Below, one piece after another: positions 31,185-42,602 of a stretch of 64,000 nucleotides of DNA. A model generated the notes under the pieces. That model searched no databases. It saw only the letters and a program-made list of their open reading frames with translations, and had not been told where the DNA came from. Every line of letters starts with the position of its first letter. Positions within the stretch are counted from its first letter, which is position 1. A program made the position numbers and the translations under genes. This stretch comes from Galeruca laticollis (lineage: Eukaryota; Arthropoda; Insecta; Coleoptera; Chrysomelidae), in the NCBI GenBank assembly GCA_963921935.1, contig OY998177.1, positions 102,167,015 through 102,231,014 of the forward strand. Direction: 5' to 3'.

Positions 31185-33926
31185 TAGTTTATTTACGATA
31201 AAAAGACGATGATGTCATTTTTAGTTACTTTCCTGCTTATCAGATTAAATATTCATTTACCAACCGTGAATACAATTTATCCTCAACAGCCAGGGCAATT
31301 TACAGCTAACGGATTGGCAAAACTTCAAGACGTTGTCAAATCAACTGGTAATCTTCCCCAGTTTGTTTTGACGTTTATCGACATTCGATCATCGTCTAAT
31401 ATTTACAAGTTTTTTTTGTGCTTTTAAATTCATTGCTTCTTTAAGATTAAAAAAACAGTTATTTTCATAACTAATTATCTAGGCAAATCTGCAGTATGTG
31501 GTAACATCTTTGTTGAGCTATTTTGAACGAGAATGCCGAAATGGGGGTCCGCTTCTCCCGCTTACTGCTGTAAGAGACGTAAGTAGTATTCGCTATTTGT
31601 ATTCATCATTAATAATATTATTGTTACATATTTAAATGTTTTTAATGTTAGGTTAGGTTAATTAAACTTGATAATATATTATTCTTTCATAAATTGAAGT
31701 AATTATATTGTAGAGAGTTGCAGAAGCTCTACAACTTTGCGTTACCACTGTTAACCGTATTGCCGCCAAGCATAATAGAGGTGAACAGCCTAAAAGCCCA
31801 CTTAAAAAGAGAGAACGCATAAAACCTACTGTTGAAATTGATAACTTTGATCAAAACGCTTTCCGAAATGTTATATACGAAATGTATGGAAACAGTGAGT
31901 ATATTGAATTTACTGTTTTATTTTATTCACAATTAACTAACACAATATTTTTTCAGAGGAACACATAACCTTGAAAACTTTAAGAGACAAACTCCAGGAG
32001 CGTGAACTCTTTAATGGTTGTTTAACATCACTCTGGAAGATAGTGAAAAATATTGGATTCAAATACCAAAAAGATGATCCTCGTCGTGGTTTACTGGAGT
32101 TGCCACATATTGCATTAAAGCGTGTACATTTTCTACATGAATATGTCAACATAAAAAGGGAAGGTTTATATCAATTTGAGTTTTTGGATGAGACCTGGAT
32201 ATTTAAAGACGGTACTGTTAGACGTTCTTGGCAAGATTCTAATCATAGAAGCGTGAAAAAAACCAAAATTGGTGGTCGAAGGTAATTGAATAATAAAATT
32301 TAGCAATTAATTTATGATATACTAACATTCCTGCCATTTTAAGACCTTTTCAAATATTTACTAGTCACACTATTTTATTTAAATCTATATAATTATTAAT
32401 AATTGTTTTGAGCTATGCAGTCTATCTAGGAAACCTAGTAGTAATTCGTTATTTCCTTATTGTAGGTATATAGTATTGCATGCTGGTTCCTCTTCTGGAT
32501 TTATTCCTGGAGTAGGGCTGGTTTTTTCTTCCAACAAACAAGATGGTGATTACCACACGGTGAAATCAACCGAGAAATTTTTTTGCATTGGTTTGAATAC
32601 CAGCTTTTAGTGAACTTGGAAGAACCTGCCACAATTGTAATGGACAATGCACGTTATCACAGTACAGTGATCAATAAAGTACCAACAACAGCTACCAAAA
32701 AGGCTGATATACATAACTGGTTGATACAAAATGATATTCCTTTTGAAAATACTTTCCTCAAAACCCAATTATTGAATTTATTACAACGGTAAGTTGATAT
32801 AAACATTTTTCAATATATTATGGTAATACTTAGATAACTTATTTTGTTTAAATATATGCATTTTTGTAGGAATAAACCACCAACAGTATATGAAGCTGAC
32901 ATATTATCTGAAAAATATGGTCACAAAGTGCTTCGACTTCCCCCTTACCACTGTATGTTCAACCCAGTTGAACATATTTGGGGCATAGTTAAACATTTTT
33001 ATAGAGATCATGTGGGAACTGATGGTTCTTCAACAGAACAAGCAATAGATGTATGGAAAAAGTCTTTAGAAAAAGTGACTCCTGATATTTGGTCAAAGAC
33101 AGTATAGCACACTGAAATAATTATACAGGATGGGTGGGATAGAGAAGTAGTATTTGATAGACAGGATGTGCCTCCACTTATTATTAATTCTGACAGTGAC
33201 GATGGAGATAGTGAGTTATTTTTTGTATATTTTTATCCCAAATGCTTTATTTCCACTTTTTCAAAATCACTAATAACTATTAGTAAATTAATTAGGTACA
33301 GTTATTTTATAATACACAAATTAAAACAACGACCACAGTATCTCTACATAAACAATACTGATAAAATGGGATATTTTTTATTTTTATATCTTGTAACAAA
33401 ATTTTATTTTGTGTATCTATATTTTTCTTTTCCATTCTATTTTTATTATAATAAATATAAAGATATTGTATAAAGAAACAATATTTAAATTTGCATGAAG
33501 ATGATTACAGCTTGTATTGATTCCTTTTAGCGTAATCCCTTGCAGTGCTCTTGAAGATGGTTCTATAGAGCATAGAATAAGGTATAAGGACCTACAGTTC
33601 GTCATTTAACCCTCTTCTATGTAAAATAATTAAATGTTAATTCGATTATAGAATGATTGGTTACTGTTTCTTGTATCTTATCCATAGTTTTTCATGAATA
33701 AATATTTATATTAAATTAATCAAGCCTATCATACAAGCCTTTTATTTTTAAATAAATATTTTTGATTTACGCCCTATGAGGCACGGAACAATGTAAAAGA
33801 AGAACTGTCAATCTAACTTCAGATTGACTTTTCTAGTGTTCGTTAAGTAAAGGAAAAAACTACAGCTTGGCAACATCACAATTTTTTGTTTTGCAACGTC
33901 ATCGTCTTTTTATCGTAAATAAACTA
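31185..33926 (+). mobile_element. Tc1/IS630-like DNA transposon with spliced transposase
   Basis: 2,742 bp with inverted ends TAGTTTATTTACGATAAAAA (continuing GACGATGA) and TA duplications (31183-31184, 33927-33928). It lies in the same orientation as DDX11, 34 bp past an exon. It holds a five-exon DDE transposase gene and about 700 bp of 3' sequence without other recognisable content. Confidence 0.88.
31483..33211 (+). pseudogene. DDE (IS630/Tc1-type) transposase gene with at least four introns
   Basis: Exons 31483-31578, 31714-31894, 31957-32281, 32466-32788 and 32870 to about 33211, all with GT-AG borders and matching phases. Helix-turn-helix part: YFERECRNGGPLLPL, then RVAEALQLCVTTVNRIAAKH. 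Catalytic core: FLDETWIF (Asp), IVMDNARYHST (Asp), and LRLPPYHCMFNPVEHIWGIV with the third acidic residue. Exon four has one T missing in a T-run near 32580 (7 instead of 8), which shifts frame. A TAG at 33105-33107 interrupts the C-terminus, after which related sequence continues. The tail is Asp-rich. Any first exon upstream of 31483 is not resolved. Confidence 0.85.
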
Positions 33927-34067
33927 TAGTACCTACATTTAATTCATTCTTTAAAATATCCATTATACATTTGTATGCACGCTAATTTTAATTTCCTATA
34001 TTACTTTGAACGAAAAAAATTTATAAGATATATGTGCACGCCAGGAAGCAAAGTTTGTCCTCAATGG

Positions 34068-34335
34068 GATTTAAAAAACTCTGTGCGCATTGACATTAGA
34101 AAGACTATACCCCCCCATTGGAGATGGAAGCCATAAGAAGTGTCGATGAAGTAATGGAAGTAATATCAATGATCAAAAAAGACATCCAACGGTCCGTGTT
34201 ATACAAGGAGGAATCAAGAAGGTGTAGAAAAGAATGCGTATTAACGGGACCAAGAATTTACAGTTTAGATATTGGACATTATTATAATGAACCACCCTGT
34301 ATACAAAGTAAAAGCGAAAGTAGTCAACTTATCTG
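34068..34335 (+). repeat. Copy of the 38.6-39.2 kb tandem-repeat unit
   Basis: This matches the units at 38677 and 38978 (TTAAAAAACTCTGTGCGCAT, AACGGGACCAAGAATTTACA). It can be read as an open frame here, but the other copies do not keep it, so coding is not supported. Confidence 0.7.
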
Positions 34336-34439
34336 AATAAGAGGAATAAAGATTTAAGTCCTTGTTCCCCGACGGGACTTTGAAGACCCATGTAATCTAA
34401 AATACAAAGTTAACTTTAATAACAGTAGCTTTGTCAAAA

Positions 34440-34985
34440 CTATGGAGTGTCAAATATGGATGTATCATTTTTCAAATGGTGTGACAATAGGATTGTACAT
34501 TTTGTATCCAACTTTCATGGCACAGAATTGACTACAGTCAAACGTCCACAAAAAGACGGTACCAAGATTGATATACATTGTGCTCAAATTGTCGATGACT
34601 ATAATAAACATGTGGGTGGTGTAGATCAAGCGGACCGACTTCGACAAGCATATTGTATCAATAGGCGGTCCAAAAAATGGTGGCACCGCCTATTTTTGGG
34701 AATTGTTGATATTGTTGTTGTGAACAGTTACATCATTTATTAAAAACTTAATCCCAAAGATTACCTTACCTTACTTGATTTTAGAAGAGGAGTTGCGCTA
34801 GGACTCATGAATAAATCCAATAATCCTGTTAAAAACATAAAGCGTAGAGGAATTGTGCCCGAAATGGCATACTTGCTGAGTTGGCATAGTCGCTATTTAA
34901 TGTACATACATTTTGAATTACGCGCCTTTTGTTGCGCCCCCTTAAAGCCACCGGCTCAAACAAACTATTGCGCTAATCGGAAGCA
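34440..34985 (+). pseudogene. piggyBac-like transposase, C-terminal fragment
   Basis: Encodes KWCDNRIVHFVSNFHGTE, DDYNKHVGGVDQADRLRQAY and RSKKWWHRLFLGIVDIVVVN, the conserved third part of PGBD/piggyBac transposases with the catalytic Asp in GGVDQAD. A stop at 34741-34743 is followed in frame by FRRGVALGLMN. The N-terminal half and element ends are missing. Confidence 0.85.
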
Positions 34986-35218
34986 GGTCAATTGTCTTTG
35001 AGTGATCGAAAAGTACGTTTGTCACATTTTTGTTTACTCAAAATATTTTTAAGTATCGTTCGCAGATAGTTTGGTGGGTAACGGAAGGGACTTGAAGGTA
35101 TGTTATTGTAACTTTCAGATAGATAATTTATTGAATATTATATCTAAGTTATCAAATACCTAGTTTAAAATATGTTTTAGTAAAAATTATATTATTTGAA
35201 AATAACCGTTAATTTTAT

Positions 35219-37497
35219 GAGATGTCATACAACAATTTTTATAAGATGGCATGGTATGCCATCTCAGCAACTCAATTATTAATTGGAAACAATGTTTTTT
35301 TAGACATGGGTCGCTACAAAAGAAAGTCAAATAGAGAGTCATGGGATGAAAATAATATGCAGGAAGCCATCTTAGCTGTGAAGGCGAAGCGTATGGGGTG
35401 ACTTTTAGCGTCAAAAACGTTTAATGTCCATTTTGGGACTTTAAGACGTAGGGGAGCTAAGGAGGAAGGCTGGAAAAAGGTTACATATAAGGTCACAAAA
35501 GCACATTCAATGAAAATCTTGAAAATGAACTGGTCCAACATATCAAAAAAATGGAATCCATGTTTTTCGGGCTAATAACGGATGACGTCCGAAAACTGGC
35601 ATTTCAAATTGCGGAAGCAAAACAAATCCCTCATCGATTTTCTACTGAAACTAAAACGGCTGGGTAGACCTGGCTGAATGGTTTCAGGCAACGTAATCCT
35701 ACGATATCCTTACGATCACTTGAGAGTACTTCTGCAGCTCGAGCTAGAGCTTTTAACAAAGTTCAAATTGACAAATACTTTCAAATGCTTTCTGGAGTAT
35801 TGGATCAACATAAATTCCTGCGAATGATATTTGGGACATGGATGAATCGGATATTACCACCGTTCCTTCGAAGAGTACAAAAGTTTTGACCACCAAAGGC
35901 AGAAAACAAGTAGGCGTTTTAAGTAGTGCTGAACGAGGTCAGCGACTAACGACCGTTTGTTGTATGAACGCAGCAGGTAAGTTTATGATTTTAACTTCCT
36001 AGGTACCTATAAAAAATCGTTATGTATTTTTTTAGGGACATATCTCCCTCCTGCTCTCATATTTCCAAGAAAAAACATGAAAGCTGAATTAATGGATGGA
36101 GCACATGTTGGATCTGTGGCATTTACCTAAGAAAATGGGTACATGAATAGTGACATATTTCCTAAATGGTTGAAGCACTTTGCGAAATATGCCAAACTAT
36201 CAAAGCAAAATAAAGTCTTGCTGTTATTGGATGGACACGCTAGCCATAAAAGCTTAGATGCACTTGTATATGCTGAAGAAAATGGCATAGTTCTTTTTTG
36301 TTTTCCCCCACATTGTACCCATAGGGTACAACCGTTGGATGCTAGCTTTTTTGGTCCTCTTAATGCTTACTACAATCAAGAATGAACTAATTGGCTTAAA
36401 AATAACCCAGGGCGTGTAGTAACTCATTTCCAAGTAGCTTCTTTATTCAACGCAGCAACCATACCCAATGCTCTAAGCGGATTTTCGGCGACAGGCATAG
36501 CATCATTCAACGACAACATCTTCCCCGATTGGATGTTTGCTGCCGCAGAAGTAACTAACGCTGAAGAGGATGCCAATCGGGACGAAAATCAAATGGAAGA
36601 TGGTCAGTTAAATAAAGTCAACGTCATGACAAACTCGGTGCCAAGTTTCCAATGTACCAAGGTCTCTAACGAAAAGACCAATGAAACTTTAGTTTTGCCA
36701 GGTCCTTCATCATGTTCTCAAAACATATTTCCAGGAACAAATCTTGACCTATCAATTGAGGAGATTTCACCAATGCCAAAAGTCGCAGAGATAGTGCGAC
36801 GAAAAAGAAGAAAAGGGTCATATGGTAATCTAACAACAACCCCTGAAATTGAAAAATGAGGAAGCGCAAAAGAAAGAAGTGATGTTAAGAAAGGCGGCGA
36901 GAACTGTTAAGAAGAAAATTGGTAGAGTGATTGAGCAGGACGAGGATGCACAAAAAAAAGAAGGGATGATAAGAAAGTCGGAGAGAACTATGAATAAGAA
37001 ATGTGTTATGGAGGATGAGAATGAAGATGAGCAAGCCGAGGGTTTTGACGTAGGAGATGACCTAGATGAGGAGGACTCGCCTTGTATTTATTGCAATGAG
37101 CTTTTCTCCTGGTCTCTATCAAGAGAATTATGGTTCCAGTGTCACATCTGTAAGAAATGGGCCCAGTGTCACATCTGTAAGAAATGGGCCCATGCAGAAT
37201 GTGCTGGAGTAGACAGAAAGACAAAAATGTTCAAATGTGAAATTTGTACCTAGTTTTATATTTTTTTTAATACTATGCCATCTCATCAATAGTTACTTTC
37301 ATGAGATGGCATACCATGCTTCTTTTTCAAAATATACTTTTTCGTTTGTTAATAGAAAAACCGTTTAGGTTTTGTGAAAACTTACTCTATTTATTCCATT
37401 TTTATATATTTCCTACATAAAAATATGTTTTTGGTCATAAATTAAAAAATTATAGTACCCAAAATAAAAGTATGCCATCTCAGGCACACTTCCCCTA
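35219..37497 (+). mobile_element. pogo-like DNA transposon B
   Basis: Carries the same domain order as element A but on the plus strand. GAGATGGCATACCATGC-type repeats flank the coding part (about 35219-35268, 37270-37320, 37470-37483). The right end reads CACACTTCCCCTA. A matching left terminus was not found, so the left end may be lost. Confidence 0.75.
35306..37253 (+). pseudogene. pogo-like transposase B: HTH_psq, DDE_1, PHD-like finger
   Basis: ATG at 35306 begins GRYKRKSNRESWDENNMQEA, an HTH_psq, with a stop at 35399-35401. The DDE core is clear at 36143-36385: LLLLDGHASHKSLDAL and CFPPHCTHRVQPLDASFFGP, then a stop and NPGRVVTHFQVASLFNAAT. A long acidic linker and a basic region lead to a PHD-like finger (CIYCNELFS, FQCHICKKWA, CEICT) at 37080-37253. 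The QCHICKKWA block is duplicated in tandem, doubling one zinc-ligand pair. Several stops and frameshifts are present. Confidence 0.85.
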
Positions 37498-37916
37498 GAT
37501 CAGCATCTTCTCCGAACCCTCGAAACAGCCCTCAAAATTCTTTAGTGTGTACAAAACGTAGGAAATATAATTAGTGTCTTTTACAACCGGGCTCTTGCAC
37601 CCTCTCTGTCCTTCCTTTTTACTTGATACACAGATTATATTGTTTACATTTAAACTCTCCTTCTCCTATCAGCTTTTTGTTATTGTTATCGTCCAAGTAG
37701 CGCTTGTTTAAGATTCCTTCGAGGACAGGGTAGGTCCAGATATATCTTACAAAATCAATATTAAAATCTGGTCCCCATGAAGGCCCGACCCGACTTGAAT
37801 ACAAAAAACATTTTAGGTCTTTTCTTTGAACAAATATATGTCGAAAACGAATAAACTCATATTTTCCATGATATTTTGTCAATTTTGAGTGTTATTACTC
37901 GAAACTATGTTTTTAG
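37498..37916 (+). other. DDX11 intron stretch with nothing recognised
   Basis: About 420 bp between pogo element B and the next exon, ending in a tatgtttttag acceptor. Confidence 0.55.
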
Positions 37917-38047
37917 GTGGAAAACTCAGCGAAGGTCTAAATTTTAGCGACGATCTTGGAAGATGTGTGATAGTAGTAGGCTTACCATATTCTAATATAA
38001 CTGCAGCTGATTTAAAGGAAAAAATGAACTATTTGGATAAAACTGAG
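37917..38047 (+). CDS. DDX11: DDX11/CHL1-like helicase, coding exon with motif V
   Basis: 131 bp, completing the split Gly codon and then 43 codons. GKLSEGLNFSDDLGRCVIVV and GLPYSN form helicase motif V and the following strand, which couple ATP hydrolysis to DNA translocation. LKEKMNYLDK ends the exon before gtattt. The Gly-Lys-x-Ser-Glu-Gly core is intact. Confidence 0.94.
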
Positions 38048-38166
38048 GTATTTTTTGAGCTCAATAATTTAAGTGTATAATATTTCTGCTCCATTCAATT
38101 GCTTGTCAATGTTTTAATAACGATGTAGAAATTCACAGTAAATAAATGGTATTTAATTGTTTTAAG

Positions 38167-38382
38167 GGTAAAGGTGCAGGGCAAACATATTACGAAAATC
38201 AATGTATGAAAGCAGTTAATCAATGCATAGGTAGGGCTGTGAGACATATAAATGACTACGCCACTGTTCTACTGTTAGACGAAAGATATAGTCGATCATC
38301 TGTGAAAACTGCGTTGCCAAATTGGATAAAGAAATCACTGAAAATTTGCGATTATGGAGAAACGTTTACATATGTTAAAAAG
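38167..38382 (+). CDS. DDX11: DDX11/CHL1-like helicase, coding exon with motif VI
   Basis: 72 codons in phase 0 after a short 119-bp intron (acceptor ttttaag, donor gtactt). YYENQCMKAVNQCIGRAVRH contains the motif VI QxxGRxxR arginine finger. YATVLLLDERYSRSSVKTAL and LPNWIKKSL follow, as in the C-terminus of DDX11 orthologues. No disruption. Confidence 0.94.
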
Positions 38383-38449
38383 GTACTTATTTTTGTTTGT
38401 TTATTTAAAACAGGTTGTCGCAAAAAGTAATATTCTATATATAAGTTGT

Positions 38450-38640
38450 TACGTTACGAATTGTGAAGGAAGAACTAACATGTATAGTCGAGGCAATGAA
38501 CTACTAAAAAAGGCAAAACTTCGGAATTTAGGCCGCATAAACGCATCGGAATACGGTTTTTTGCATTCGCTTTCAAAAATTATTTGTAAAAAATGTGCAG
38601 ATTTGTGCTCCCGACAAATCGTAAATTGCATTGCTGCAGC
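38450..38640 (+). repeat. Dispersed repeat, related to inverted copy at 50640-50920
   Basis: AGTCGAGGCAATGAACTA and GCATTCGCTTTCAAA...ATTATTTGTAAAAAATGTGCAG (in two pieces) match the reverse complement of 50800-50915. The source family is unknown. Confidence 0.6.
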
Positions 38641-39265
38641 CAAAAATGCAGTTTTTGGGACTGTGGTGATTAAAAGATTTAAAAAACTCTGTGTGCATTG
38701 ACATTAGAAAGACTATACCTCCCCATTGGACATGGAAACCATAAAAAGTGTCGAAGAAGTAATAGAATTACAATCAATGATCAAAAAAGATATCCAACGG
38801 TCCATGTTATACTAGGAGGAGTCAAGAAAGTGTAGAGAAGAATGCGTATTAACGGGACCAAGAATTTACAGTTTAGATATTGGACATTATTAATGAACCA
38901 CCCTGTATACAAAGTAAAAGCGAAATTGCATTGCTGCAGCCAAAAATGCAGTTTTTGGGACTGTGGTGATTAAAAGATTTAAAAAACTCTGTGCGCATTG
39001 ACATTAGAAAGACTATACCTCCCCATTGGACATGGAAGCCATAAGAAGTGTCGAAGAAGTAATAGAAGTACAATCAATGATCAAAAAAGACATCCAACGG
39101 TCCGTGTTATACTAGGAGGAGTCAAGACAGTGTAGAAAAGAATGCGTATTAACGGGACCAAGAATTTACAGTTTAGATATTGGACATTATTAATGTATAC
39201 AAAGTAAAAGCGAAATTGCATTGCTGCAGCCAAAAATGTATTTTTTGGGATTGTGGTGATTAAAA
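38625..39265 (+). repeat. Tandem repeat, 2.1 copies of a 300-bp unit
   Basis: ATTGCATTGCTGCAGCC recurs at 38625, 38925 and 39215, giving periods of 300 and 290 bp. The shorter unit lacks about 10 bp near the CACCCTGTATAC motif. The same unit, single copy, is at 34068. Confidence 0.9.
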
Positions 39266-39469
39266 GTAAGTGTTCCCTTCGTCAGTCATACCATTACTGA
39301 TGGAAAATACTTACCTCTAATCGGTGGGAAATAAATAATACCATAGGTTATATCAAAATCACGGGGACATATATTTTAGACAATAAATACAATATACTTG
39401 ACCATGGGCAACTGACACTCCATACTAACATGAAATATGATTAACTATAATTAATTCTACTCGTAAGGA

Positions 39470-39474
<5 letters not shown>

Positions 39475-39540
<66 letters not shown>
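39475..39540. repeat. (TA)n microsatellite 1
   Basis: About 66 bp of uninterrupted TA, directly followed by an inverted Penelope-like 3' terminus. Confidence 0.97.
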
Positions 39541-39544
<4 letters not shown>

Positions 39545-41019
39545 CACGAATATTGGGGTAACGGCAAGTTAATTTAAAGAAAACTCTTGTTTCTGTTTTT
39601 CTTCCAAGCTTTCGGAAACGTTTATTTCCATTATCAAGGATAAGTAAATTGAGATTGTTATAAATTGGTAAATATAATTATATTTGAATTTTTTAAAAAA
39701 AATTTTTTCAATCATAAATCATTTTGACATTTTGACAGATTCATGAATGTAAACATTTTCTTTATATGCTAAAATGTTTTTGAAAACAAAAGAAGAAAAT
39801 TGGTTATATTTGTAATATAGGTTATTAGTTATTCAAATATTCTTCTTTTATTATATAAAATTCAACCTCAAATTATTATAGATGTCATCATGTCATCTTA
39901 ATAATTTAAAAGTATTGAAAACATTTTTAAAATCATTTACCTAAAATAAAATTATTTCTAAAAATCATCAAATAAGAATTTGAAATTTAGTTATTTTTAT
40001 TATCAATTGTTAGTAGATAATAATAAATATCACTCAGATTATTATGGTCACTTTTTTTGTTGATAGTATTAGGTTCTTGAAATATATGAGCCATTTCTAA
40101 GAAAAGTCTTTTTTTGGTATTTGGTTGTATGTCCAAAATATTAAAACAGATTCAAAATCCATAAAGTGATCATTATCAATTACATGTTCAGATAAAGCAC
40201 ATCTTTCAGGATGTAACTTACAATCGCTCTTATGGAGACTTATACGGTTCTTTAATTTCTGACCAGTGTGACCAACATATTTTTTATCAATAAGTCTCCA
40301 TAAGAGCGATTGTAAGTTACATCCTGAAAGATGTGCTTTATCTGAACATGTAATTGATAATGATCACTTTATGGATTTTGAATCTGTTAATATTTTGGAC
40401 ATACAACCAAATACCAAAAAAAGACTTTTCTTAGAAATGGCTCATATATTTCAAGAACCTAATACTATCAACAAAAAAAGTGACCATAATAATCTGAGTG
40501 ATATTTATTATTATCTACTAACAATTGATAATAAAAATAACTAAATTTCAAATTCTTATTTGATGATTTTTAGAAATAATTTTATTATAGGTAAATGATT
40601 TTAAAAATGTTTTCAATACTTTTAAATTATTAAGATGACATGATGACATCTATAATAATTTGAGGTTGAATTTTATATAATAAAAGAAGAATATTTGAAT
40701 AACTAATAACCTATATTACAAATATAACCAATTTTCTTCTTTTGTTTTCAAAAACATTTTAGCATATAAAGAAAATGTTTACATTCATGAATCTGTCAAA
40801 ATGTCAAAATGATTTATGATTGAAAAAATTTTTTTTAAAAAACTCAAATATAATTATATTTACCAATTTATAACAATCTCAATTTACTTATCCTTGATAG
40901 TGGAAATAAACGTTTCCGAAAGCTTGGAAGAAAAACAGTAACAAGAGTTTTCTTTAAATTAACTTGCCGTTACCCCAATATTCGTGGTTTTATACCTAAT
41001 TAGTCGGCAAAGACTATCT

Positions 41020-41021
<2 letters not shown>
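39541..41021. mobile_element. Head-to-head palindrome of two Penelope-like 3' ends
   Basis: 39541-40285 and about 40290-40993 are near-perfect inverted copies. Each arm ends with the same terminus next to a TA array (AACCACGAATATTGGGGTAA or its complement). Both arms encode the end of a Penelope GIY-YIG endonuclease, read on + from 40283: HKSDCKLHPERCALSEHVID, KKRLFLEMAHIFQEPN, LSDIYYYLL and a stop. The minus arm reaches further upstream to KKYVGHTGQKLKNRI. No RT is present. Confidence 0.85.

Positions 41022-41052
<31 letters not shown>
41022..41052. repeat. (TA)n microsatellite 2
   Basis: About 31 bp, between the palindromic block and a truncated Penelope-like element. Confidence 0.97.
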
Positions 41053-41055
<3 letters not shown>

Positions 41056-41056
<1 letters not shown>

Positions 41057-42507
41057 TTCTTAAAAAAATATGTGGATAATATAATATTAAATGTCCCACA
41101 AAACAGTTTAAAACAGGTGTTACTTGTGTTCAACTCTTATCATGAATCCTTACAATTTACAATCGAGGAAGATGATGAAAATTGCAGTGTCCCTTTCCTA
41201 GATACTAAAGTGATCAGGAGAGTGGATAACACACTCATTACTAGTTGGTATACCAAACCTGGAGCCTCAGGTAGATTCGTACATTATGAATAGTATCACC
41301 AACACAAACAAAAAATTAACCTCGTTCTTGGCATGAAAAACAGAGTTATCAAGACTAGTCACACTTCGTTACGTGTTCAAAATTTGAGAAAACTCTCAGT
41401 ATTTTTTATTAACAGTGGTTATCCTAGAAGACTGGTTTATTCTTTGTTGTTCAGTAGGTCTTCCATTGGTGATGAGCCTCCTTCTAATACCGCTCTTTTT
41501 AAATCAAAACCTACCTAGACTGTATCTTTCGTTACCAAACATTCACACTATCAATCACAAATTTAAAAATATTTTTTCAAAATTTCCTTCTATAACGTTA
41601 GCCAGTAGAAACATTCTTACAATTCAGAACATTTTTTCAAAAATCAAAGATAAAGATCCCGTATTGGATCAATCCAATGTGGTTTATTGCATTCCATGCT
41701 CGCAGTGTGATAAGAAATACATCGGTCAAACTAAGCGCAGGCTTAAAGACCGTATTTGCTCTCATAAAAGTGATATTAGAAATTGCAGGGAAACTTGCAC
41801 CTTAGCAAGTCACACTTTGTCTATGGATCACTTACCTGATTACGACGGTGTCACTGTTTTAGATCGCGAGTCCAATCTCACTAAGAGATCATTTTTGGAG
41901 ATGTCTCACATTTTCAAAGAACCTAAAGCTATGAATGCCAGAACTGATATCGATAACCTCAGCATTATTTACTCTTACCTTCTTAGTCTTCCGTCTCATA
42001 TTACAAACACTAACTTTAATATTTCCCAACTTATTTCAGTTGTTACACCTTTTCCTCTTTCACTTATATTTTAATACATATTGGCATCACTGAATCTTGT
42101 TGACAGAATTTTAATTCTGTGGTTGTGTCAGTTGTCAAATTATTAATAAAGAAATTCCTCGTGTTCCTGAACATGTGATTGAATTAGTTTTATCTTCTCA
42201 TTTTAATATTAATTTTAATCATTGTACTTGTGCATCAATATAATACATTTATCACGTGTTGTGATGATTTCGTAAAAATAACGTCAGTTATGTACATTTT
42301 ATTCGCATCAAACATATTTAACCTCACTTTCATAAGTAATAATTTTTCAATTCTTGTTATTTGTATTGACATTCAATAATTTATTGTAGAGTTCCTGATG
42401 AAGAGTCAATAAAGTCTCGAAAGCTTGAACAGAATAAAGAGTCCACTTTTTATTTCTCCTTTGGCTGAAGACCCGATTAAGAATTTTGATTTCCTTAACT
42501 TAGTCAG

Positions 42508-42511
<4 letters not shown>
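41056..42511 (+). mobile_element. Penelope-like element PLE-3, 5'-truncated
   Basis: Starts in the RT palm/thumb immediately after a TA array and runs through the endonuclease and 3' UTR to the next TA array. The 3' UTR holds a hammerhead-like CTGATGA...CGAAA motif at 42399-42423. The 3' terminus (TTAACTTAGTCAGCC) resembles the end of the neighbouring palindromic block (CTAATTAGTCGGC). Confidence 0.85.
41072..42074 (+). pseudogene. Penelope RT C-terminal part and GIY-YIG endonuclease
   Basis: RT remnant: LQFTIEEDDENCSVPFLDTK and SWYTKPGASGRFVHY, then a stop at 41291-41293 and continuing thumb sequence in the same and a second frame. The endonuclease is intact in one frame: YCIPCSQCDKKYIGQTKRRL (GIY-YIG core), RICSHKSDIRN, KRSFLEMSHIFKEPKAMNA and a stop at 42072-42074. 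The catalytic RT motifs A-C are missing. GIY-YIG nicks the target DNA during integration. Confidence 0.88.

Positions 42512-42599
<88 letters not shown>
42512..42599. repeat. (TA)n microsatellite 3
   Basis: About 88 bp, between the PLE-3 3' end and a GC-rich block. Confidence 0.97.

Positions 42600-42602
<3 letters not shown>

Noticed and set aside
34118..34336. 72-codon plus ORF as a gene
   Set aside because: It is one copy of a repeat whose other copies (38677, 38978) carry stops in the same frame.
38354..38701. 115-codon plus ORF overlapping a DDX11 exon
   Set aside because: It reads across the splice donor into a repeat that recurs at 50.6-50.9 kb in broken frames.
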